From Telmatobacter sp. DSM 110680 (GTDB taxonomy: Bacteria > Acidobacteriota > Terriglobia > Terriglobales > Acidobacteriaceae), in the NCBI RefSeq assembly GCF_039994875.1, contig NZ_CP121196.1, positions 558,001 through 622,000 on the forward strand: DNA of 64,000 nt, read 5' to 3'. The notes beneath the pieces were generated by a model. That model was not told the origin of the DNA. It was given only the letters and a program-made list of their open reading frames with translations, and did no database searches. Of the stretch, positions 36,301 to 45,354 are shown one piece after another. The number at the start of each line of letters is the position of its first letter. Within the stretch, counting starts at the first letter, position 1. Made by a program: the position numbers and the translations under genes.

Positions 36301-36557
36301 CCGTTATTTGCACTCACGGAGTTCATATAGATCATATTGTCGACGCCGTTCATCTGTTGCTCGATGGGCGTCGATACCGCCTGACTAACGGTCTTGGCAT
36401 CCGCGCCAGGGTAGGTGGCGGTGACCAGAATTTCGGGTGGAACAATGTTGGGGTACTGCGAGATAGGAAGCGTAAGCATCGCAACAACACCGATGACCAC
36501 GGTGAGAATTGCGATGACAATGGCGACGATCGGACGCCGGATGAAGAATTTTGACAT
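33345..36557 (-). CDS. RND multidrug efflux inner-membrane transporter (HAE1/AcrB family)
   Basis: The proton-driven pump subunit, 1070 residues. It opens with MSKFFIRRPIVAIVIAILTV, has the periplasmic porter domain (QQMNGVDNMIYMNSVSANNG), and carries the central proton-relay helix with the adjacent aspartates in LVVDDAIIVVEAVEHHIDEG. A second set of helices ends with PVTFAVVEFVSHRFVRG. Twelve transmembrane segments can be followed. It lies 3 bp after the membrane fusion protein and overlaps the outer-membrane channel by 4 bp. HAE1 sequence features predict hydrophobic or amphiphilic drugs as substrates, not metals; the actual range is unknown. Confidence 0.96.
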   Translation of the reverse strand: MSKFFIRRPIVAIVIAILTVVIGVVAMLTLPISQYPNIVPPEILVTATYPGADAKTVSQAVSTPIEQQMNGVDNMIYMNSVSANNGVVQLFVDFDVKTDPNIDQVLAQLRVDQAQSQLPAQVTTAGLTVQKALTSPLMLIAISSPGGKLSQDFLTNYAIINLQDQIARVKGVSRVQTFGGQYALRVWVQPDKLAKLGVTATDVISAIQTQNNVNPAGQIGGEPIPQGQQFTYTVRTQGRLVKPEEFGNIILRANPDGSILHLKDVARIELGDQAYGISGRYNQAPAGVMAIYQLPGSNAVETAAAVNKRIKELSATFPPSIAYSVPLDTTKAVTAGIREIVYTLLEALGLVVIVVFIFLQGWRATLIPLLAVPVSLIGTFIIFPALGFSINTLSLFGLVLAIGLVVDDAIIVVEAVEHHIDEGMDPKSATEKAMEEVGGPVVAIALILAAVFIPTAAIPGITGRMYQQFAVTIAISVLISAFNALTLSPALASLLLKPREEGRKPGMLGRGFALFNKFFKRNTDAFVGTSRVLIHKSGFAMLALVVVGFVAVYLGSSLPGGFIPTEDQGYMFLALQLPDGASAQRTDAAQQRITSALLKTPGIEGVIAVTNFSLLTQVQSTNAGFFFVNLKPWAVRKSKEEQLEYIQGNLQKQLAGNPDGIAFAFPPPSIPGIGTSGGVTMILEDRSGTDDPATLTKNVFTFLGALSKRPEIAAAIPSYQPAVPQLYADVDKEKALQQQVDLPTIYTTMQTFMGGYLVNYFNRFGRQWQTYVEAEGTSRTNIANIDQFYVRSANGSQVPLSSLVKVSQITGPEFIYRFNEFNAAQLNITGAPGYSSGQVRKALEEVFKQTMPPGAGFDYSGMSFQEQQAAEGIPSWAVFGLSLIFVFLILAALYESWTLPFSVLLSTPVAILGAYLALHARHFENDIFATIGLVMLIGLSAKNAILIVEFAKMNYERGESICNAALDAARLRFRPIVMTALAFIVGCLPLWTASGSGAASRQILGTVVVGGMALSTILGLVFIPVTFAVVEFVSHRFVRGGKGTTMDSMCGPNVSTAPIGAEPGTEGGQA

Positions 36558-36560
36558 GAG

Positions 36561-37778
36561 TTACCTGCCGGCCGGTTGTGTCGACGGCGAAGTGCCGGGA
36601 TGAGATTCGGAAGTTTGAGCGATGACCGGTGCACCTTCACGAAGCTTTTGTAGATTGTCGACGACAACGAGTGATCCGCCGGCAAGGCCCCCTTCTACAA
36701 CCCAGCTATCGCCGAACTGCGGGCCAAGTTTCACATTGTTCGCGTGAACCGTGTTGTTGGCTGCCACGGTATAAACCTGCTCCTGCCCTTGAAATTCAGT
36801 TACTGCCACCTGTGGAACGAGCACTGCGTTGTGAAGTGTTTCAGTTTCGGCCCTAACCCGGCCGAACTGGCCTGGACGCAGAACATTGCCCGGGTTTGGA
36901 AAAGATGCAGCGATACGAATGGCCCCGGTCTGCGAATTTAGCTGTCGATCAACAAAAACTACCCGGCCGATTTGCGGGTACACTTCCCCATTCGAAAGAG
37001 TCAGCCTAAGCGGGAGCTTCGAAGCACTGTGAAGCAGGTCACTACTTCCGGCGCCGGCTCGTTTCGTCAGCGCGAGATATTCGCTGTCGCTTATGGAAAA
37101 ATAGACCTTGATAGGATCGAGCTGCGAAACCGAAGTTAACACCGATTGTGTGCTGACGAGATTTCCAACCTGGGTTGTGGCCTGTCCCGCTACGCCCGTG
37201 ATCAGCGATCGAACCTTGGTGAACCCGAGGTTAAGATTCGCTGTCGCCACAGCGGCTTCTGCCGTCTTCACCGCCGCTTCTGCCTGCGCCCTCTGCTGGA
37301 TTTCGTTGTCGAGTTGGCTCTTCGCAATTGCGCGAGCCTCAGCAAGCGGAGTGTCGCGGTTAACATTGATCTCGGCAAGGGCAAGCTGCGCCTGCGCTTG
37401 TCCAAGCTGTCCCTGCGCCTGTTGAAGCGCAGCTTCAAATGGACGAGGATCGATCTCGAAAAGAACCTCGCCCTGTCTCACCAGCGAACCTTCGCGATAA
37501 TCCTGCCGAATAAGATACCCGTTTGCCTGGGGTTGGATCTGTGCATTGACGTAACCGTCAAGCGTGCCGACCCACTCGCCGGTTAGCGGCACATCGGTCT
37601 GGCGAGCTTTAACAACTGCCACTTTCATTGCAGGTGGAGCAGTGGTTGATGCGGCGCTTGCCCCTTTGTCGCACCCAGCAAGCAAACCCGCACCAACTAG
37701 CAAGGCACCAAAAAAGGTCGTCACAATAGCAGCTTTTAAAGAGATTGCACTGGCTTTGTGTCTCTGCAGCACAGTCAT
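36561..37778 (-). CDS. RND efflux periplasmic adaptor (membrane fusion protein, AcrA family)
   Basis: Links the inner-membrane pump to the outer-membrane channel. The 405-residue product has a lipoprotein-type signal (lipobox LLAGC followed by DKG). The adaptor halves of the lipoyl domain are visible (TLDGYVNAQIQPQANGYLIR and GNLVSTQSVL) around a helical hairpin (ALQQAQGQLGQAQAQLALAE). Beta-barrel and membrane-proximal parts follow, ending with a polar tail rich in Ser, Thr and Pro. It is the first gene of the operon; the promoter must lie in the 760-bp region upstream. No TetR or two-component regulator is encoded beside it. Confidence 0.94.
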   Translation of the reverse strand: MTVLQRHKASAISLKAAIVTTFFGALLVGAGLLAGCDKGASAASTTAPPAMKVAVVKARQTDVPLTGEWVGTLDGYVNAQIQPQANGYLIRQDYREGSLVRQGEVLFEIDPRPFEAALQQAQGQLGQAQAQLALAEINVNRDTPLAEARAIAKSQLDNEIQQRAQAEAAVKTAEAAVATANLNLGFTKVRSLITGVAGQATTQVGNLVSTQSVLTSVSQLDPIKVYFSISDSEYLALTKRAGAGSSDLLHSASKLPLRLTLSNGEVYPQIGRVVFVDRQLNSQTGAIRIAASFPNPGNVLRPGQFGRVRAETETLHNAVLVPQVAVTEFQGQEQVYTVAANNTVHANNVKLGPQFGDSWVVEGGLAGGSLVVVDNLQKLREGAPVIAQTSESHPGTSPSTQPAGR

Positions 37779-38538
37779 ACCCGGTCTCCGATCAGCGTGA
37801 AATGTTCTCTGCGAGGGCTCGTTCGCGCCGCAAGAGCACGTATGCGTGTTTTGCTTTGATGAGGTGATCGCGGCGCCGGATTCACAAAGTCAATCTGAAA
37901 GGAGTCTCGTCTCGGTCCGCCAGTCGACGTTTGCTGAACCTTATTGGCGCAAGGGCGAAAGACGCGACGGCCAGTGTTGCACGCTATTCGGATCGCAAGA
38001 GAATCTTGCCTGAGATGACCCTAAAGCCAGACCGTGCAATCGCAAGATGCCTTCGGAATTGGTCACAATAACTGGCCCCATATGAGTTCTCAAATCCGTG
38101 ATCGGGTCCGAGAATCCAAGATTCTTAGATTTAATCGTTTAAGACATGGGTGTTCGACGGATTTATCTCGAGATTCGCTTGTATTCGATTCCAGATGATA
38201 GATATGCCATGGTGTAGGCAATTGAGGAGCGGAATTCAACGCTGGTTGAATTCGGAACGCCGCAGTTTCCAGATGGTCGAGCAGTCTCGCGCGCTGAGAA
38301 CGCTGAAACCGAAGTACTGAGCATTGAGGACAAGGGCTAGTCCGTTGCTCCCCTAAGATGGCATACTCAACTACACCATCCTGCTGAATACGCTGCGGAA
38401 GTCGTCATCACCTTGAATTATCCCCTCTGCCTTGGCTCACTTCTTTCCTGATCTGCTGGTCTAATGCGAAAAACTTCACGTTGAAGCCTTTTTCTAATTT
38501 CAGCCATAGTCGATGGAAAGATTGCAAGGATCGGATGC
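37779..38538. other. 760-bp region without a recognisable gene
   Basis: This divergent spacer separates the RND operon from the cytochrome cluster. It is more AT-rich than its surroundings and contains scattered stops in all frames. One plus-strand stretch (38218-38340) stays open for 40 codons without a start and reads AIEERNSTLVEFGTPQFPDG, then RAVSRAENAETEVLSIEDKG and a stop; it could be a gene remnant but I cannot name it. No RNA gene, GEMM-type riboswitch or terminator was found by eye. Confidence 0.5.
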
Positions 38539-40593
38539 ATGATCGACAGAGTCCGGCATTGTCTGCGACGAGCTAATTCTTCAAACGAGCGCTCTCGAAT
38601 CAATCGAGTGAATAGACAACGAATCGTGACGGCGGTGTTCGCGGGCTTCCTTGCGATCTCTTCCTTTCTCCATGCGCAGATTTCGCCGGGACCGCTGGCG
38701 AAAGCACATCAGAGCCTCACAGGCGACACGAACTGCACCAAGTGTCACGCTGTGTCGACACGCGCACCGTTGTTCCGCTGTCTGGAATGCCACCAGGAAA
38801 TCGCCGCCGAGCAGAAGCAGAACCGCGGATTGCATGCGTCCTACCCTCATTCAGGACCAGAGGGTACGGCTTGCGTGAAGTGCCACTCGGATCACAACGG
38901 AGTGAACTTCCAGATGATCCATTGGGATCCGACGCCGACGGGTTTCGATCACTCAAAGACCGGATACGCACTCGACGGGAAGCATTTCGGAGTGAGCTGC
39001 CGCTCGTGCCACATGGCGCAACATGTTTCGGTGCAGGCGCGATCCCTACTTGGGTCAAAAGACCTGAATCACACATGGATGGGGTTATCGCCGAGTTGCG
39101 GCACGTGCCACGAAGACAAGCACCAGGGAAGGTTCGGAGCCGATTGTGCGCGGTGCCACTCTACAACGGACTGGAAGACGGCAAATGTCAGTAAGGAAGG
39201 ATTTGATCACTCAAAGACACGGTTTCCGCTGACGGGAGAACACCGCTACGTGCTTTGTAAGAGCTGCCATACGCAGGGTGAGGATGGACAGCCGCGCTAC
39301 TCGGGACTCGCGTTTACGAACTGTTCTGACTGTCACCGCGTGGATCCGCACAAGGGCGCATTTAAGCAGGGGTGCGACTCTTGTCACACAACGTTTACGT
39401 GGAAAAAGTCGACGTTCTCGACAACATTCGATCATTCGAAGACGCACTTCGCGCTCGAAGGCAAACACGCGGCCGTTGGCTGTGTCGAGTGCCACACCGG
39501 TGGAGATTTCAAAACACCTATCGCACATGATGCTTGTGTTGACTGCCACAAGCCGGATCCACACGGCGGACAGTTTGCGAAGCGCAGTGATGGAGGCAAA
39601 TGCGAGAGTTGTCACACCGTTCAGGGATGGTCGCCGTCAACATTCTCGGCTGCGGAGCATGCAAAGACAGGATTTCCGTTGGTCTTTCCGCACGCACAGG
39701 CGAAGTGTGCATCATGTCATGTGCCAGCAGGCAAAGAGACGCGATTCAAGATTAAGTATGCACTCTGCATTGACTGCCACAAGGACGAGCATGATGGCCA
39801 ATTCGCCGCCGCCCCATGGAATGACCGATGCGAAAAGTGTCACGATGGAGCAACGTTCAAGACGACCAGCTACTCACTTGCGTTGCACCAGAAGTCCAAC
39901 TTCCCACTGACCGGAGGTCACATCGCAATTGCCTGCATCAGTTGTCACAAAGCACCGAGCGGCACCAAAGTAATCCCTTATCACTTCAGTCAACTGGCAT
40001 GTACGACCTGTCACGAGGATGTGCATCACGGGCAGTTCGCGGAACGGATGGCTGCGCACAATGCTGCAGGTCGACCTCCGGGGTGCGAGGCCTGTCATTC
40101 AACGAAGGGATGGAACGGCCTGACAAAATTCAATCACGATGCGACGCGGTTTCCGCTGGTGGGATCGCACCGGGCAGTGGCATGCGCGGAATGTCACAAA
40201 CCGCGGAATCTCGAACTCACGATGCGCCACGTTGACTTCACAAAAACCCCTGATAAATGCGGGGAATGCCACGAAAACCCTCATGCCGATCAATTTGGAA
40301 GCCGCGCGCAGCAGTGCGAATCATGCCACAACAGCAACAAGTGGCGGCCTTCGTTATTTGATCATGAAAGGACAGGATTTCCGCTGAAGGGAGGTCATGA
40401 GAATGTCGCATGTTCTGCATGCCACACGCTGAAGAGACGGATCAATGAAGCCGAGGTGCTGTTCTACAAGCCAACGCCGAAGAACTGCGAGGCGTGTCAT
40501 GGTGGGAACATTCCAAAGGCAAGAGTGACCAGCGCCTGGCACCAAGATGAAGAGAAGTTCATCTTGAGAGCACATGACTATGGCCTTTTGTAA
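38539..40593 (+). CDS. Exported multiheme c-type cytochrome (23 CXXCH motifs)
   Basis: A 684-residue protein containing 23 CXXCH heme-binding motifs by direct count, from CTKCH near residue 70 to CEACH near residue 655. A signal peptide ends at SFLHAQ; GTG 38608 could be the true start, giving VNRQRIVTAVF, since the first 23 residues are polar. Motifs are paired with phrases such as FDHSKTRFPLTG and CHKPDPHGG, a cytochrome c3/c7-like 'FPL.G.H...C..CH' pattern in which the extra His may be the distal heme ligand. It heads the conduit cluster, 409 bp before a second, larger cytochrome. Likely periplasmic or cell-surface electron transfer. Confidence 0.92.
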   Translation: MIDRVRHCLRRANSSNERSRINRVNRQRIVTAVFAGFLAISSFLHAQISPGPLAKAHQSLTGDTNCTKCHAVSTRAPLFRCLECHQEIAAEQKQNRGLHASYPHSGPEGTACVKCHSDHNGVNFQMIHWDPTPTGFDHSKTGYALDGKHFGVSCRSCHMAQHVSVQARSLLGSKDLNHTWMGLSPSCGTCHEDKHQGRFGADCARCHSTTDWKTANVSKEGFDHSKTRFPLTGEHRYVLCKSCHTQGEDGQPRYSGLAFTNCSDCHRVDPHKGAFKQGCDSCHTTFTWKKSTFSTTFDHSKTHFALEGKHAAVGCVECHTGGDFKTPIAHDACVDCHKPDPHGGQFAKRSDGGKCESCHTVQGWSPSTFSAAEHAKTGFPLVFPHAQAKCASCHVPAGKETRFKIKYALCIDCHKDEHDGQFAAAPWNDRCEKCHDGATFKTTSYSLALHQKSNFPLTGGHIAIACISCHKAPSGTKVIPYHFSQLACTTCHEDVHHGQFAERMAAHNAAGRPPGCEACHSTKGWNGLTKFNHDATRFPLVGSHRAVACAECHKPRNLELTMRHVDFTKTPDKCGECHENPHADQFGSRAQQCESCHNSNKWRPSLFDHERTGFPLKGGHENVACSACHTLKRRINEAEVLFYKPTPKNCEACHGGNIPKARVTSAWHQDEEKFILRAHDYGLL

Positions 40594-41002
40594 TGGACTG
40601 AAAATCTCTTGTTGTTGTATCTTCTTTTAAATTGGTGATCAGGCTCACGACAGTCCCCGATCGCCGTCGATTCTAAAGACTCGCTATTTTGACGGCTGTT
40701 GCCTTCAACCAATAACCACCGGACTCTGCCCGTTAGAGGAAGGTCGCGCCACCCGCTGAAGCCAGCTGACGCTTCTTGGCCGCCCATATAAATACCCGGT
40801 AACCGCTTGATCTGCGTACCAGGTTCTTTCGAACTTTCGAAGTAGCTGCTGATCTGCCCTTAAGCACTCAGTGGCGTCTGCGTTTTTGCGCGTCATGCGG
40901 CGAAGTTACCGCCGCCGCCGCAGAGATGCGGGAAGAGCCTTTCTGTCTTCGCGCGCTGAAAGTGCGATGGCTGACTGACGCAGCGGAGGACGTGACAGAA
41001 GG
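40594..41002. other. Intergenic region between the two multiheme cytochromes
   Basis: This 409-bp gap has no coding sequence I can support. It is long enough to hold a separate promoter for the downstream operon beginning at 41003. A ggagg at about 40985 is the likely ribosome site for that gene. A c-di-GMP (GEMM) riboswitch, known before cytochrome genes in Geobacter, was looked for and its conserved core was not seen. Confidence 0.45.
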
Positions 41003-43603
41003 ATGGGTGGTAAGCGCAATCTGGTTCTGTTGATTTTTGTTGCGCCCCTGGTTGCGGCGATGACGCTGCAAAAGCCTGCGGAAAATTCGCGCCCGCAGGT
41101 AGGCGGTCCGCAGGCAAAGGTCACGAACCCGCACGGACCTATATCCGTCGCCTGCCAGGAGTGCCACACTTACACAAGTTGGAAGCCAATCCGCTCGACC
41201 CCGGAATTCAATCACGACCAGACGGGCTATCCACTGCGGGGTATGCATCAAAAGGTCGCTTGCACACAATGTCACACGAGCTTGATCTTCAAAAACGTGA
41301 GCAAGCACTGCGCAGATTGCCATGCCGATATTCATCGCCGGCAGTTTGGTGCGAATTGTGAGAATTGCCATACGGTCAAAGGTTGGCAGGTTTCAAACAA
41401 GGAGATCCGCGATCATCTCAATCGCTTCCCACTGGTGGGAGCACATGCGCTGCTGGAATGTGTGGATTGTCATAAAAATGCGGCGGTGGCACAATTCACG
41501 GGCTTGTCGACGGCTTGCTACTCATGCCATCAAAAAGACTTTCTAACACCGGTCCTTGACCACGTGGCGGCGAGCTTTCCAACGACTTGCGAGAACTGCC
41601 ACACGATGGATACCTGGTTCAATGCAAAGTTCGATCATCTGAAGATGACGGGCTATGCATTGACCGGAGCGCATATTGCGTTACCTTGCACAGCGTGCCA
41701 CCTCAACAATGTATTCAAAGGAACACCTGCAACGTGCTTTGGCTGCCACGCGAAAGATTTTACGAGTAGCAATAATCCTCCGCATGCGCAGCTTGGGCTG
41801 CCGCACGATTGTGGCACGTGCCACTCCACGACGAACTGGCTGAATGCAAAATTCGATCACGCGGCATACGCCAACTACCCCTTGACCGGCATGCATGCGA
41901 CGGTTTCCTGCGCGCAGTGCCATACAAACAACAACTACACGTCAACCCCGACGGCATGCTACGCCTGCCATAAGGCGGACTTCAGTGGGACGAACAGTCC
42001 GAGTCACGTAAATTCGGGATTTCCGACAGATTGCACTCTTTGCCACACAACAAGCGGGTGGAGTCCGTCGACTTTCAACCACAGCGCAACGACGTTCCCT
42101 CTCACCGGTGCGCATACCACCGTGCCCTGCGCTCAGTGCCACACGAACAACAACTACACGACACTGCCAACAACCTGTTACGGGTGCCACCAGACGGACT
42201 TCACAGCAACAAACAACCCACCGCACGTTTCATCAGGATTTCCGACAGATTGTACGCAGTGCCACAACACGACTTCGTGGACGCTTGCGACCTTCAATCA
42301 CAACAACACTTCGTTCCCGCTGACGGGAGCTCACACGACGGTGCCTTGCGCGAGCTGCCACACGAACAACAACTACACGACGCTTCCCACGACTTGCTAT
42401 GGGTGCCATCAGGCCGACTTCAATGGTACGAACAACCCAGGACACGCGGCTTCTGGTTTTCCCACCGACTGCACGCTTTGTCACACCACCAGCAATTGGA
42501 CGACGTCCACTTTCAATCATGCAGCAGTATTCCCGCTCACCGGCGCACACGCTACCGTACCGTGCGCGCAGTGTCATACGAATAACAACTACACAACACT
42601 GCCAACAACCTGCTATGGCTGCCACCAGACAGATTTCAAGGGAACCACAAACCCAAGTCACGCTGCAGCTGGATTTCCGACGACCTGCGACACCTGTCAC
42701 AGCACGACCAATTGGACCAACGTCAACTTTAACCATGCGGTATATGCGAACTACCCCCTCACTGGACTACACGCGACCTTGACGTGCGTCCAGTGCCACA
42801 CGAATAACAATTACTCGTCGACTCCGACTGCATGTTACTCGTGTCACCAGGCAGATTTCAGCGGAACGACTAATCCCAATCATGTGTCCTCAGGTTTTCC
42901 GACTGACTGCTCGATCTGCCACACGACAAGTGGATGGAGCCCGTCTTCCTTCAACCACAACAACACGGCCTTCCCGCTGACTGGAGCGCACACGACGCTA
43001 CAGTGCTTGCAGTGTCACACGAATAACAACTACACAACCCTGCCCACAACGTGTTACGGGTGCCACCAGACGGACTGGAACGGAACGAACAACCCGAATC
43101 ATGCATCCGCTGGTTTTCCCACGACCTGCGATACCTGCCACACAACAACTTCGTGGGCGGGCGCCACCTTCAATCACAACAACACCCCGTTTCCATTGAC
43201 GGGTGCGCACGTGAACGTAGCGTGCAATCAATGTCACATCAACAACGTGTTCGCCGGCACGCCGACCGACTGTTACTCGTGCCACAAAGCCGATTTCACT
43301 GCGACGACGAGTCCCAACCACGTGAGCGCCGGCTGGCCGACCACATGCACCACCTGCCATACCACCACCGCGTGGGTTCCGGCGACGTTGCCATCGCAGT
43401 ACCACACCTTCTTCCCGTTGAATCACGGAAGTGCGAATGGCGTGTGCACGACTTGTCATACCAACTCAAGCGACTACTCGATATTCACGTGTACGAATTG
43501 CCACACCGCAGCAGCCACCAACCCGAAACACAGTGGCGTATCGGGATACGTGTACAACAGCGTGAACTGCTATGCCTGCCACAAAAACGGCAACGGAGGT
43601 TAG
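41003..43603 (+). CDS. Giant multiheme c-type cytochrome (34 CXXCH motifs) built of ten three-heme modules
   Basis: An 866-residue exported protein with 34 CXXCH motifs by direct count. After a signal segment (residues 4-20) and one heme, ten modules of about 73 residues follow. Each starts with a version of FPLTGAHTTVPCAQCH and contains CYGCH and C(D/T)xCH plus a NHNNT or FDH histidine segment; three more hemes close the protein. Modules in the centre are nearly identical (CHTNNNYTTLPTTCYGCH recurs five times), rich in Asn and Thr. Such an extended array suits long-range electron transfer along a chain. Directly after it comes the outer-membrane barrel gene, 5 bp away, implying a porin-cytochrome complex. 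Whether it sits inside the barrel, on the surface or forms filaments is unknown. Confidence 0.93.
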   Translation: MGGKRNLVLLIFVAPLVAAMTLQKPAENSRPQVGGPQAKVTNPHGPISVACQECHTYTSWKPIRSTPEFNHDQTGYPLRGMHQKVACTQCHTSLIFKNVSKHCADCHADIHRRQFGANCENCHTVKGWQVSNKEIRDHLNRFPLVGAHALLECVDCHKNAAVAQFTGLSTACYSCHQKDFLTPVLDHVAASFPTTCENCHTMDTWFNAKFDHLKMTGYALTGAHIALPCTACHLNNVFKGTPATCFGCHAKDFTSSNNPPHAQLGLPHDCGTCHSTTNWLNAKFDHAAYANYPLTGMHATVSCAQCHTNNNYTSTPTACYACHKADFSGTNSPSHVNSGFPTDCTLCHTTSGWSPSTFNHSATTFPLTGAHTTVPCAQCHTNNNYTTLPTTCYGCHQTDFTATNNPPHVSSGFPTDCTQCHNTTSWTLATFNHNNTSFPLTGAHTTVPCASCHTNNNYTTLPTTCYGCHQADFNGTNNPGHAASGFPTDCTLCHTTSNWTTSTFNHAAVFPLTGAHATVPCAQCHTNNNYTTLPTTCYGCHQTDFKGTTNPSHAAAGFPTTCDTCHSTTNWTNVNFNHAVYANYPLTGLHATLTCVQCHTNNNYSSTPTACYSCHQADFSGTTNPNHVSSGFPTDCSICHTTSGWSPSSFNHNNTAFPLTGAHTTLQCLQCHTNNNYTTLPTTCYGCHQTDWNGTNNPNHASAGFPTTCDTCHTTTSWAGATFNHNNTPFPLTGAHVNVACNQCHINNVFAGTPTDCYSCHKADFTATTSPNHVSAGWPTTCTTCHTTTAWVPATLPSQYHTFFPLNHGSANGVCTTCHTNSSDYSIFTCTNCHTAAATNPKHSGVSGYVYNSVNCYACHKNGNGG
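41228..43375 (+). repeat. Tandem ~219-bp coding repeat (three-heme module), about ten copies
   Basis: Within the 34-heme cytochrome the DNA repeats about every 219 bp (73 codons, three CXXCH each). Central units (about 42100-43090) share long identical stretches such as the codons for CHTNNNYTTLPTTCYGCHQ, while the first and last units are diverged. The pattern indicates growth by unequal crossing-over or gene conversion. Copy number may vary between strains and may be misassembled from short reads. Confidence 0.85.
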
Positions 43604-43608
43604 CAACG

Positions 43609-45354
43609 ATGCGGCGTCTTTTGAGCATCCTGATGCTCTCCGTGCCGATGTGGGCACAGAGCGCACCACAAGAGCCACAGGTGACGGCCCCGAGCGCTAC
43701 TGCCCCCATGCGCACGGAGTTTCACGTTCAGTATGTGAATGGAAACAACGCATACATTGATGGCGGCCGAGATGCAGGGTTGCAGGAAGGGACAGCGGTG
43801 GTTCTCAAACAAGATCCGACGAAAGCTTCTCCTGGGAATACTGCGATAGAGCCTGGGGTCATCGGGAAGCTGAAGGTGGTCGCGATTGCATCGTCGTCAG
43901 CGGTGTGTGAGGTGGAATTAAGCAGCAGGAACATCGTTTCAGGCGATGTTCTCTCGCTCCCCGACAGTGAGGTCTCAAAGCTAGTAGAAAAAAGCGCACT
44001 GGGAAATACGCGGCAATACCCAATGGTGATCAGCTTCAGCGCTGGTGATCCGCTGGACGAAGAGGTGCGCGAAACGTTGCCTCGTCCGCCGTTACCCGAA
44101 GTGAATCAGATCAGAGGGAGGATCGGCTTCGACATAAGCTCCATTCGAGAAATTGGGCAGGGCGCGTCGGTCTCGAATTCCTATGGGATGGTTTTCCGTG
44201 CCGATTTCACACGAATGTTCGGAACTCACTGGAACCTCAACGGCTACTGGCGCGGGAACCTGCGGCAAAATTCATCTGCATATCAAAGCTCTATCCAGGA
44301 TCTCATCAATCGTACGTACCTGATGAGTCTGACGTATATGAATCCGGAGTCGCGCTGGTCTGCAGGCATAGGAAGGCTGTATGTGCCATACGCAAACAGC
44401 TTGGAGACGATCGATGGGGCCTATGGCGGAATGCAGTTTTCCAAGCACGCAATGCTGGGCATGTTTGCAGGTTCAACTCCGGATCCGACTGCCTGGGACT
44501 ATAACCCTCAGCGGCGGATCGGCGGCCTCTATGTGAATGTGCATGGCGGAAACTTTGACTCGTTTCGATACTCGACAAGCACGGGCTACGGCGTCGAATT
44601 GCTGAAATGGACCGTGAACCGGCCATTCGTGTTTGCCGAGAATGATTTCTCGTTCAAAAGATACTTCGCTCTTTACCACTCGATGCAGATCGACCGTCCA
44701 ACGGCCAATCCGGGAATGGCTGCAGTTAGCACAGGCATCGGACAGAGCCTGCTCTCACTTCGAGTTGAGGTGCATCCTCGAGTAACCCTCGATTTGACCG
44801 ACACGTATTTCCGCGATGTACCCACGTACGATCCGACGTTGGTTGGTACCGGACTACTGGATAAGTATCTCTATCAGGGGATCAATGGCGGGGCGCGCAT
44901 TCAATTTCCGCGCCATATCACAGGTTATTTCAGCCTCGGAAGCAGCAGCGATTCCACTGATCCGAAGAGTGCGCTGAACAAGATGTTTGGCGCGACGGTG
45001 GCAAATATCTGGAAGACCGGATTAACGGCGGACGTACGGCTTGCGCAGTTTGACAGTTCTTTCGCGTCTGGAAAATATACAACGATTACAGTGTCGCGCG
45101 AGATGATTGACAATCTGCGGTTGAATCTCCAGTTTGGCAGATATACATATACATCGCCGGTCGCCTCGAATAGCGATTCATCCTTTGTCAACTTCCTGTT
45201 CGAGTCGAACTTGGGCGCGAAGCTGTTCTTTGAGAGCATGTACACGATCCAGCGCGGCGGCACGCTGAACTACAACCAGTGGACATCGACACTCGGATAT
45301 CGTTTTGACAATCGGACCCGAACACGCAAGCCGGAGAGCACAAATGCGCCGTAA
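43609..45354 (+). CDS. Outer-membrane beta-barrel protein of the cytochrome cluster (putative conduit porin)
   Basis: A 581-residue exported protein: signal peptide (residues 1-17, ending MWAQ), then a small periplasmic domain (residues 30-130; YIDGGRDAGLQEGTAVVLKQ). A long stretch follows of alternating hydrophobic/aromatic residues separated by polar turns (WNLNGYWRGNLRQ, LRLNLQFGRYTYTSP, NYNQWTSTLGYRF), which reads as an antiparallel beta-barrel of perhaps 20 or more strands. The frame is open upstream to 43051, but that part overlaps the cytochrome; ATG 43609 lies 5 bp after its stop. In porin-cytochrome complexes a barrel of this kind sheathes a multiheme cytochrome across the outer membrane. 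That role is inferred from position; sequence identity to MtrB/PioB was not recognised. Confidence 0.75.
   Translation: MRRLLSILMLSVPMWAQSAPQEPQVTAPSATAPMRTEFHVQYVNGNNAYIDGGRDAGLQEGTAVVLKQDPTKASPGNTAIEPGVIGKLKVVAIASSSAVCEVELSSRNIVSGDVLSLPDSEVSKLVEKSALGNTRQYPMVISFSAGDPLDEEVRETLPRPPLPEVNQIRGRIGFDISSIREIGQGASVSNSYGMVFRADFTRMFGTHWNLNGYWRGNLRQNSSAYQSSIQDLINRTYLMSLTYMNPESRWSAGIGRLYVPYANSLETIDGAYGGMQFSKHAMLGMFAGSTPDPTAWDYNPQRRIGGLYVNVHGGNFDSFRYSTSTGYGVELLKWTVNRPFVFAENDFSFKRYFALYHSMQIDRPTANPGMAAVSTGIGQSLLSLRVEVHPRVTLDLTDTYFRDVPTYDPTLVGTGLLDKYLYQGINGGARIQFPRHITGYFSLGSSSDSTDPKSALNKMFGATVANIWKTGLTADVRLAQFDSSFASGKYTTITVSREMIDNLRLNLQFGRYTYTSPVASNSDSSFVNFLFESNLGAKLFFESMYTIQRGGTLNYNQWTSTLGYRFDNRTRTRKPESTNAP

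Noticed and set aside
40594..41002. A c-di-GMP (GEMM) riboswitch before the 34-heme cytochrome gene
   Set aside because: Such riboswitches precede cytochrome genes in Geobacter, but the conserved core was not found on inspection of this gap.
41228..43375. Regular repeats that might suggest a CRISPR array
   Set aside because: The repeat unit is about 219 bp, fully coding, and each copy carries three heme motifs; there are no short identical repeats with unique spacers and no cas genes.
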